A stretch of DNA of 5,672 bases, taken from positions 1 to 5,672 of the forward strand of contig DASWHD010000067.1 in assembly GCA_036393335.1 (NCBI GenBank), given 5' to 3'. This DNA is from DASWHD01 sp036393335 (GTDB lineage Bacteria; CG2-30-53-67; CG2-30-70-394). Made by a program: the position numbers and the translations under genes. This document shows positions 1 to 5,672 of this stretch, in pieces (the stretch's first letter is position 1; every line of letters starts with the position of its first letter). Under the pieces are notes generated by a model, which was not told the origin of the DNA, searched no databases, and saw only the letters and a list, made by a program, of their open reading frames with translations.

Positions 1-318
1 CGCCTGCAGGAGCTCGGCTGTGGTCACAATCCCAAGGCGCCACGGTTCCAGGTCTACCCCGCCGGCCCCAATTCTCCCGGCGCGCTCCATTTCGGTATCA
101 ATGCCAAGAGCGAAAGTCCGTACCTGCGTCGCGTCATTCCCGATTGGGAGGAGCCGCACATCCACATGGATTTCGTGACCTTCGACTCCACGGTAACCGC
201 GGGCAATACGACCCTCATCGAGAACGGCTTCCTGATGTCGCTGCGCGACGAGGAGGTGGTTGCGGCCGCCGCCCGATATGGCGATCCGGTGGAGCTCCTC
301 GAATCCTTCGACCAGTAG
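1..318 (+). CDS. M29 aminopeptidase / NicX-like metalloprotein, C-terminal part (5' end outside window)
   Basis: This is the last 105 codons of a gene, open from the first base and ending in TAG. The visible part looks like the C-terminal metal-binding half of the M29 (aminopeptidase T/S) superfamily, which also contains 2,5-dihydroxypyridine 5,6-dioxygenase. What is seen: ELGCGHNP near visible residues 4-11, ALHFGI at 28-33, and HIHMD at 53-57. E4, H30, H55 and D57 reproduce the Glu, His, His-x-Asp order and approximate spacing of the M29 metal ligands. After HxD comes the family-like run of a short strand, a G-rich turn and a final acidic segment. The neighbours are an aldolase-fold enzyme and a gentisate-dioxygenase-like enzyme. 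By inference, this favours a catabolic metalloenzyme (ring dioxygenase or hydrolase) over a housekeeping peptidase. The family call rests on motif memory from a partial protein, so function is open. Confidence 0.55.
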   Translation, partial: RLQELGCGHNPKAPRFQVYPAGPNSPGALHFGINAKSESPYLRRVIPDWEEPHIHMDFVTFDSTVTAGNTTLIENGFLMSLRDEEVVAAAARYGDPVELLESFDQ

Positions 319-319
319 T

Positions 320-338
320 GCGGAGGGAGTTCCGCTTT
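320..338 (+). terminator. Weak hairpin just after the first gene's stop
   Basis: Beginning one base after the TAG, GCGGA (320-324) pairs with TCCGC (331-335) around a 6-base loop and is followed by only three T's. The position suits a terminator or 3' mRNA end, but the 5-bp stem and short T run are weak. In GC-rich DNA this could be chance. Confidence 0.25.
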
Positions 339-403
339 AGTCCCCGATTCTCGCCGCTACTTGGAGCAGTCGGGCGAGCGATTGGGGATGATTTCGTCGC
401 GTG

Positions 404-433
404 TTGCCACCGGTCCCCGCGCAGGGCTATCGT
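404..433 (+). promoter_or_regulatory. Possible sigma70-type promoter for the aldolase-dioxygenase pair
   Basis: The 159-base gap (319-477) is long enough for a promoter. The best candidate is TTGCCA (404-409; 5 of 6 to TTGACA), an 18-base spacer, then TATCGT (428-433; 4 of 6 to TATAAT). Transcription would begin near 440, leaving a leader of about 37 bases. If real, the downstream pair is expressed at least partly independently of the first gene. The match is modest and may be chance. Confidence 0.22.
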
Positions 434-467
434 ACCCGGATGCGGGGGTAGCAACCCTTACCATCCC

Positions 468-474
468 GGGAGAG
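468..474 (+). promoter_or_regulatory. Ribosome binding site that sets the aldolase start
   Basis: GGGAGAG lies 3 bases before the ATG at 478. It supports that start over in-frame TTG (361) or ATG (388) further upstream. Those would add 30-39 residues that look unlike the family N-terminus and lack a comparable Shine-Dalgarno sequence. Confidence 0.6.
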
Positions 475-477
475 ACC

Positions 478-1290
478 ATGGACGACACCAACCGATCCGG
501 GAGCAATGTCCTCGCCCAGGGGCTCGACGATCTGATCCGGGCCCACCGCATCCTCGAGATGGAGGGGCACGAGGACCTGACCTTGGGGCATATGTCCTGG
601 CGGGACCCGCAGGGACGCGGTTTCTGGATGAAGCTCCAAGGGATCAGCCTCGGCGAGGTGCACGGAACCGAGGACTTGGTGCTCATGGATTTCGACGGCA
701 ACGTGATCGAGGGGGACGGCCGCTGGGTCCACGCGGAATGGCCGATCCATGCGGAGTTGCTCAAGGCGCGCCCGGAGATCGAGGCGGCCGGTCATACCCA
801 CCCGTTCTATGCCTGCGCGTTTTCCTCGACGGGGGAGGTGCTCCGCGCGGTTGCCCATGAGGGCGCCTTCTTCGGCGAGAACGTGCCCCATTTCAAGGAT
901 ACCTCCGACCTCATCAAGACGCCGGAGCTGGGCGCCGCCTGTACGCGGGCCATGGGCGCCGCCTTCGCGCTGTTCGTGGGCAACCACGGTGTCACCTTCT
1001 GCGGGCATACCATCAAGCATGCCATGCTCATGGGAATCTTCCTGGAGAAGGCGTGCCGCCATCAGCTCCTGATGCAATCCACCGGACTCGACTGGAGGTG
1101 GGTCGAGGGCGAGGAGATCGAGAAGAAGAAGCAATGGCTCAAGCCGGAGATCCTGGACGCCTGTTGGCGCTTCTATAATCGCAAGCTCGACCGTTTCGAG
1201 CACGGCCGTGGTCTCGAGCCCGTCCCCCCGGAGGAACGCATCGCGCCCTGGTTCGAGCGCCACGGGCCGGCGGGTGGGCCCCGCTGCTGA
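478..1290 (+). CDS. Class II aldolase/adducin family metalloenzyme (possible catabolic lyase or decarboxylase)
   Basis: The 270-residue protein is a cytosolic class II aldolase/adducin-fold enzyme, near the family's usual 210-270 residues. Visible features: GHMSWR at 37-42 (the family's phosphate/substrate-loop region, GN/HxSxR type), DFDG at 71-74, HAEWPIH at 85-91, the zinc pair HTHP at 106-109, and NHG at 169-171. H106, H108 and H170 have the spacing of the three zinc His of fuculose-1-phosphate aldolase (from memory H92, H94, H155). E87 sits 19 residues before the first zinc His, as catalytic E73 does there, so the active site looks intact. This fold includes sugar-phosphate aldolases/epimerases and aromatic-acid decarboxylases, for example in pyridoxine and phthalate breakdown. 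The dioxygenase-like gene 37 bases downstream favours the second kind (inference). The C-terminal tail after about residue 215 is charged and Trp-rich. The family is near certain; the substrate is unknown. Confidence 0.9.
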   Translation: MDDTNRSGSNVLAQGLDDLIRAHRILEMEGHEDLTLGHMSWRDPQGRGFWMKLQGISLGEVHGTEDLVLMDFDGNVIEGDGRWVHAEWPIHAELLKARPEIEAAGHTHPFYACAFSSTGEVLRAVAHEGAFFGENVPHFKDTSDLIKTPELGAACTRAMGAAFALFVGNHGVTFCGHTIKHAMLMGIFLEKACRHQLLMQSTGLDWRWVEGEEIEKKKQWLKPEILDACWRFYNRKLDRFEHGRGLEPVPPEERIAPWFERHGPAGGPRC

Positions 1291-1317
1291 AGCGCGATCC
1301 TGCGTACAGCGACAAAC

Positions 1318-1324
1318 AGGAGGT
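1318..1324 (+). promoter_or_regulatory. Consensus Shine-Dalgarno of the dioxygenase gene
   Basis: AGGAGGT, a full match to the anti-Shine-Dalgarno sequence, lies 3 bases before the ATG at 1328. It is the strongest ribosome site in the window. It fixes the start 37 bases after the aldolase stop and rules out the longer in-frame reading that runs back into the aldolase gene. Confidence 0.8.
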
Positions 1325-1327
1325 CCC

Positions 1328-2377
1328 ATGACCGAACTTGGAACCCTCGACGAGTTGCCGCGGGAATATCGGGACAAGCTCTCGGGCCTCAATCTCAAGC
1401 CCCTGTGGCCGAGCCTGCGGGCGATGGTGCCCTACGGCCAGCCGTCGCGCCGGGTGGAACCCCTGGTCTGGCATTATTCGGATGTCCGCCCCCTCCTGAT
1501 GCAGGCGGGAGACCTGACCCCCATCGAGAAGGCGGAGCGCCGGGTGCTGGCGCTTGCCAATCCGGGCCTCGGGGCCGATGCCATGATGGCGACTCCCTCG
1601 ATCTACATCGGCCTGCAGCTGATCCAGCCTGGCGAATCCGCGCCCTGCCACAAGCACACGCCGTCCGCCATCCGCTGCGTGATCGAGGGCTCCGGCGGAT
1701 TCACCACCGTCCAGGGCGAGAAATGCCCGATGGAGAAGGGAGACCTGATCCTCACCCCGGCCGGGACCTGGCACGAGCACGGCCACGAGGGCAAGGGTCC
1801 GGTGGTGTGGATGGATGCCCTGGATCTCCCGTTGGTTTACTACCTGGAGGCGTCCTACTCGGTCGAGGGCGAGTCCCAGCCGCTGCGCAATGCTCCGGAC
1901 GCGTCCCAGACCCGCTACCGTCGGGCTGGCCTGGTGCCCTATGTGTCGCTTCGGGGACCGCGGGCACCCTATCCGCTCACCCGCTATCCCTGGCGCGAGG
2001 TGCGCGAGGCCCTCCTTGCCCTGGCCCAGGACACCGCTACCGGGGAGCCGGTCTGGCTTGCCTATGTCAACCCCGAGACCGGCAAGGAATGCCTGCCGAC
2101 GCTCGGTTTCTCCGCGGTCATGCTGCGCCCGGGCGAGGAGGCGGGGTTTGTGCGCCGGTCGGCCTCCCAGGTTCTGCTCGTCATCGAGGGCGAGGGCACC
2201 GCCGAGGTGGACGGCAAGACATTGCGCTTTGGGATGGATGATATCTTCACTGTGCCGACCCATGCGCGTGTGAGGCTGGCCAACGGCTCGGCCAAATCAC
2301 CGGCCTTCCTGTTCGTGGTCGACGACGCGCCGCTGCAGCGCAAGCTCGGCTTCTACGAGGAATTTCCAGACGTATAA
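1328..2377 (+). CDS. Gentisate 1,2-dioxygenase-like bicupin (ring-cleaving dioxygenase)
   Basis: This 349-residue protein has the length and bicupin layout of gentisate 1,2-dioxygenases. They use Fe(II) and O2 to open the ring of gentisate (to maleylpyruvate) or of related hydroxylated aromatic acids such as salicylate or 1-hydroxy-2-naphthoate. In the N-terminal cupin (about residues 90-175) I see CHKHTPSAIR with H108 and H110, then TPAGTWHEHGH with H149. The 39-residue spacing from H110 to H149 equals that of known gentisate dioxygenase Fe ligands, so the metal site looks complete. WMDALDLPL follows, as in the family. The C-terminal cupin (about 265-335; IEGEGTAEVDG, PTHARVRLAN, DDAPLQRKLGFYEE) lacks the HxH pair and is presumably structural, as is usual. 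One oddity is AIRCVIEG, where I would expect AIRFVIEG (Cys at 117). The gene is probably co-transcribed with the aldolase. The fold is secure; the exact substrate is not. Confidence 0.85.
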   Translation: MTELGTLDELPREYRDKLSGLNLKPLWPSLRAMVPYGQPSRRVEPLVWHYSDVRPLLMQAGDLTPIEKAERRVLALANPGLGADAMMATPSIYIGLQLIQPGESAPCHKHTPSAIRCVIEGSGGFTTVQGEKCPMEKGDLILTPAGTWHEHGHEGKGPVVWMDALDLPLVYYLEASYSVEGESQPLRNAPDASQTRYRRAGLVPYVSLRGPRAPYPLTRYPWREVREALLALAQDTATGEPVWLAYVNPETGKECLPTLGFSAVMLRPGEEAGFVRRSASQVLLVIEGEGTAEVDGKTLRFGMDDIFTVPTHARVRLANGSAKSPAFLFVVDDAPLQRKLGFYEEFPDV

Positions 2378-2423
2378 AAATTATTACTTATGAATAAGTT
2401 AGTGACTTATTCTCATATTTCAC
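2378..2423. other. AT-rich island between convergent genes
   Basis: Only 10 of these 46 bases are G or C, in sharp contrast with both flanks. The island separates the TAA of the dioxygenase gene from the TAA of the TonB gene on the other strand. ACTTAT occurs at 2386, 2405 and 2422 on the plus strand (starts 19 and 17 bases apart; the last two extend to ACTTATTC and the third runs into the TonB gene's stop codon). The reverse complement GAATAAGT is at 2392-2399. It may work as a two-way terminator, be a protein-binding site, or be a scar of inserted DNA. Confidence 0.6.
2386..2412. terminator. Candidate bidirectional terminator with two alternative hairpins
   Basis: GAATAAGT (2392-2399) and ACTTATTC (2405-2412) form a perfect 8-bp stem with loop TAGTG. 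Alternatively, ACTTAT (2386-2391) pairs with ATAAGT (2394-2399) over a 2-base centre. The two share GAATAAGT, so they exclude each other. Read on the minus strand, the second hairpin is followed after 5 bases by TTTTT (2380-2376), which suits the end of the TonB operon. The plus-strand tail is only mildly T-rich. The stems are AT-rich and weak for intrinsic termination. Confidence 0.4.
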
Positions 2424-3313
2424 TTATTCAATTAACCGGAAGGTGACAAGGACCGCAACGGTCCCGGGAATAGCCTTTCCTCCCTGCCGGGCCGGGGCGA
2501 AGCGCCAGCGCCGCACGGCGGCGAGGGCGGCGCGGTCGAGCCGACCATGGCCGCTCGATGCCGCCACCTCCACCACGGCGGCCGATCCCTCGGCGTCGAC
2601 CGTGACGCGGAGGACGACCCGGCCCTCCTCGCCGCGCCGACGCGACAGCCACGGATAATCGGGCCTCGGATTGGCGAGGCCGGGGAGCCCATAGCGGGGA
2701 GGCGATGCGATGGCCGCTTCGTTGCGCCCGCCGTCATCGCTCCTCGCGGCGGATTGGACCTCACCGTGAGCCACCGCCGCATCGGGAAGCGCAGGTCCTT
2801 TCGCCAGATCGGGTGAAGGGGGTTCGTTTTTCACAGGAGGCGCCGGTGAGGCGTCACGATGGGCGCGCTCGCGCGTTTCCGTGCTCTCCGCAAGCAGTGG
2901 GCGCCGAGGCGGTGGCTTGAAACCCGGTACGCCACTGATGTTCTCCTTCGCTGTTGCCGAATCATCGATTGCCACCACCCCGTCGGCAACGGCCGGTCGC
3001 TCCTGCTGGGTTCCCTGTCGGCCATCTGGCGTCGGTTGATCGTTCGCGGACGTGCCCGTGGTCGGGAGGTCGGGGGTTCCCGAATCTGGAGCCCTGGAAT
3101 CTCCAGGGCCTGCTTCGGCCGGGACCTCGCCGATCATCACGACGGGGAACGCGCGGGGCTCCCCTGGTGCCGGCGGAACGATGCCCCATACCCAGGCCGC
3201 CAAGGCCAAGGCGCCCCCGTGGAGGGCCAAGGACAGCGCTGCGGCCACTGCCAGCGCATGCCCGCGGTGTGGGCCCCCACGCGTGGGCACCAGATTCCGC
3301 TCGCGCCGTCCGG

Positions 3314-3317
<4 letters not shown>
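2424..3317 (-). CDS. tonB: Energy transducer TonB
   Basis: The 297-residue TonB-family protein is anchored in the inner membrane and carries proton-motive-force energy across the periplasm to outer-membrane receptors. The short basic N-terminus (1-20) precedes one membrane helix at about 21-46. That helix has S29-LAL-H33, matching the SxxxH motif through which TonB couples to ExbB/ExbD. Residues 48-210 form a long linker rich in Pro, Ala, Ser and charged residues that would span the periplasm. The C-terminal TonB domain (about 215-297) shows PDYPWLSRR, GRVVLRVTVDAEG, SSGHGRLDRAAL and RRWRFAPA, all typical of the fold. The start ATG overlaps the ATPase stop as ATGA, with GGAGA six bases upstream. 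Its place as last gene of an importer operon suggests a TonB dedicated to that uptake route. No exbB/exbD lies nearby in the window, so it would use copies elsewhere. Confidence 0.93.
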
Positions 3318-4101
<784 letters not shown>

Positions 4102-4105
<4 letters not shown>

Positions 4106-5133
4106 GCGAACCTCCGCCGCATGGCCAGCACCAGCCACAGGAAGAACGGAGCACCCACGAGCGCGGTGAGTACGCCGAGCTTGAGTTCGCGGCCGGGCGA
4201 GAGGAGTCGTACCGCGACGTCGGCGATCAGCGTCAGCGCCGCGCCGCCGAGGGCGCTGGCGGGCAGCACGAGGCCGGGCCGGTGGCGGGCGAGGGGGCGG
4301 AGGAGGTGGGGCACCACCAGCCCCACGAAGCCGATGGAGCCCGCCACCGCTGTCGCCGCCCCCACTGCTAGGGCCATGCCGAGGAGCAGGCGCCGACGCA
4401 CCCCCGGAAGGTTGATGCCCAGCGTGCGCGCCGTATCCTCCCCCAGGGTCAGCGCATCGAGGGCACGGCCGAGGGTCAGCAGCAGGGCCGCGCCGGCCGC
4501 CACGAAGGGGGCGGCCAGCCACACATGGACGAAGCTGCGGTCGGCCAGGGACCCCATCATCCAGAACACGATCTCCAGCGCGGCAAAGGGGCTTGGGGCG
4601 AGGTTGAGGACGAGGGCCGTCGCCGCGCCGGCGAAGCTGGTCACCGCGACGCCGGCGAGGATGAGGTTTAGCGGGCCGGTGTCACGGCCGGCCAGCGCCT
4701 GCACCGCCAGCATCCCGGCGAGGGCGCCGGCGATGCCGCCGAGGGGGAGTGCGAGGGTGGCCGCCGCCGCGAGCCCCGTGTAGAGCATCAGCACCGCGCC
4801 CAGGGCGGCGGAGGCCGAGACGCCGATCAAGCCTGGCTCGGCCAGGGGGTTGCGCAGGAATCCCTGAAGGGCGGCTCCGGCGAGCCCGAGGGTGCCGCCC
4901 ACCAGGAGCCCGAGAATCGCGCGCGGCAGGCGCACCTCCAGGAGGATGATCCGCGCACCCTCGCTGCCTTGCCCGAGAAGGGCTGCGATCAGCTCGCCGC
5001 TGCCGAGCCCCGCCGGCCCGACCGCCAGTGAGGCGGCGAATGCGACGGCCATGACGCCGGCCAGGGACGGTATCAACAAGGCTGTCGGTGCACCGCCGCC
5101 GGCACGCGGCGCGGTTCCCGCAGGCGCCGTCAT
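4102..5133 (-). CDS. FecCD/BtuC-family ABC transporter permease
   Basis: The 343-residue, very hydrophobic inner-membrane protein belongs to the FecCD/BtuC permease family, whose members usually have about ten membrane helices and act as homodimers or close pairs. Family landmarks: RLPR at 68-71, then GAALQG (86-91) and NPLAEPGLIGVS (95-106); LGEDTARTLGI (230-240), the cytoplasmic coupling region that contacts the ATPase; GSIGFVGLVVPHLLR (265-279); and a C-terminal ELKLGVLTALVGAPFF (316-331). Only one permease gene is present, so the channel is probably a homodimer as in BtuC. The start ATG overlaps the binding-protein stop (ATGA), with GGGAGA (5145-5140) six bases upstream. The stop overlaps the ATPase start in the same way. 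The role is import of an iron-siderophore, heme, cobalamin or similar metal chelate; the sequence does not decide which. Confidence 0.95.
4111..4115 (-). promoter_or_regulatory. Ribosome binding site that sets the ATPase start
   Basis: On the minus strand GGAGG is five bases before the ATG at 4105. It decides the start, since the same frame stays open for a further 139 codons into the permease gene. Confidence 0.7.
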
Positions 5134-5672
5134 CTCCGGTCTCCCAAGGGATGCGCGGCGAGCCCCCGGCGAAACGACGCCAGCCGCTCCATCGCCTGGG
5201 CGATCTCGGGAATGGCGCAGGCCCAGAGGTGGTGATCCATCCCGATCACTGCGTGCCGCGGCACCGTCCGGGCAAGGGCGGGATGGGAAAGAAACTCCGT
5301 GGCAAGGGACGGGTGCTCGACGCTGAGACGGCCGAGGATCAGGGCATCCGGTGCCGCCTTTACCACGGCCTCGAGAGGGATTCGGCCGACCCCGGCCATG
5401 CCGAGGCGGGTTGCCAAGTTTTCGAATCCGGCCACCCTCAGCACCGCGTCCGGCAGGCTCCCCGCGCCCGAGGTGAAGCCATTGGGATCGATAAGGATGG
5501 CCACCGGCCGTGGTCCCGGCGGCGGGGGCGGGATTGCCGCCGTCTCCCCTTCGAAGCGCGCGATCAGGGCCTCGCCGCGGCCCTCCTCGCCGAGCGCCTC
5601 CGCCACCAGCCGGATATGGGCGGCGACATCGGCGAGGGACTCGGCCAGCGGGAGTTCCACCACCCTGTGGCC
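5130..5672 (-). CDS. Periplasmic substrate-binding protein of the ABC importer (5' end outside window)
   Basis: These are the C-terminal 180 residues of a BtuF/FhuD-type (class III, helical-backbone) binding protein. The frame is open through the window edge, so the signal peptide and first lobe are not visible. A GTG at 5663 is unlikely to be the real start, because the residues before it (GHR) continue the family-like pattern. The visible part begins with VVELPLAESLADVAAHIRLV (the end of lobe one entering the linking helix) and continues with a Pro-rich turn (IPPPPPGPRP). The second lobe follows: NGFTSGAGSLPDAVLRVAGF, the PLEAVVKAAPDALIL helix-strand, and HHLWACAIPEIAQAMERLA near the end. 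These match the general periplasmic binding protein pattern found with FecCD permeases. It would deliver the ligand to the permease encoded directly downstream (ATGA overlap). Assignment by homology pattern plus position is strong; the ligand is unknown. Confidence 0.85.
   Translation of the reverse strand, partial: GHRVVELPLAESLADVAAHIRLVAEALGEEGRGEALIARFEGETAAIPPPPPGPRPVAILIDPNGFTSGAGSLPDAVLRVAGFENLATRLGMAGVGRIPLEAVVKAAPDALILGRLSVEHPSLATEFLSHPALARTVPRHAVIGMDHHLWACAIPEIAQAMERLASFRRGLAAHPLGDRR

Noticed and set aside
415..447. Possible structured leader (CCCCGC at 415-420 pairing with GCGGGG at 442-447)
   Set aside because: A 6-bp GC stem across a 21-base loop is easily found by chance at this base composition, and nothing matches a known riboswitch.
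361..477. Upstream TTG/ATG starts for the aldolase gene
   Set aside because: They add residues not typical of the family and lack a good ribosome site. ATG 478 follows GGGAGAG closely.
427..1398. Long open frame on the minus strand (323 codons) opposite the aldolase gene
   Set aside because: The plus-strand protein has full family motifs and zinc ligands. The minus-strand translation shows no recognisable fold, and long antisense frames are expected in GC-rich coding DNA.
1139..2263. Long open frame on the minus strand (374 codons) opposite the dioxygenase gene
   Set aside because: It is a mirror frame of a well-supported bicupin gene. Its translation is low in complexity and has no motif.
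4106..4522. N-terminal extension of the ATPase gene
   Set aside because: The frame is open but lies inside the permease gene. The ATG at 4105 has a good ribosome site, an ATGA overlap and gives the usual family length.

Overview
The window is GC-rich (roughly two-thirds G+C by eye) and densely coded. It encodes a TonB protein, so the host has an outer membrane. Codon bias and protein style suggest a high-GC proteobacterium, probably alphaproteobacterial (inference; no rRNA or marker gene is present). Two gene blocks point towards each other and meet at a short AT-rich island near 2378-2423.

Left block, plus strand, 1-2377: a catabolic-looking set. It starts with the 3' end of a gene whose product resembles the M29 aminopeptidase / 2,5-dihydroxypyridine dioxygenase (NicX-like) metalloprotein superfamily. 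After a 159-base gap comes a class II aldolase/adducin-family metalloenzyme with an intact zinc triad and catalytic Glu. A gentisate 1,2-dioxygenase-like bicupin follows, with an intact Fe(II) triad in its first cupin. Metal-dependent ring cleavage combined with a class II aldolase-fold enzyme (lyase or decarboxylase) suggests breakdown of a hydroxylated aromatic or N-heteroaromatic acid. The actual substrate cannot be read from the sequence.

Right block, minus strand, 5672-2424: a four-gene uptake operon in the order substrate-binding protein (5' end beyond the window), FecCD/BtuC-type permease, ATPase, TonB. All three junctions are ATGA overlaps, so the genes are probably translationally coupled. 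Together they would supply periplasmic capture, inner-membrane import, ATP hydrolysis and energy transduction to an outer-membrane receptor. The cargo is of the siderophore, heme or cobalamin type. No TonB-dependent receptor, ExbB/ExbD or riboswitch lies inside the window.

Between the blocks, the AT-rich island carries repeated ACTTAT/ATAAGT half-sites that can form two mutually exclusive hairpins. It may be a bidirectional terminator. No tRNA, rRNA, CRISPR array, insertion sequence or integrase was seen.
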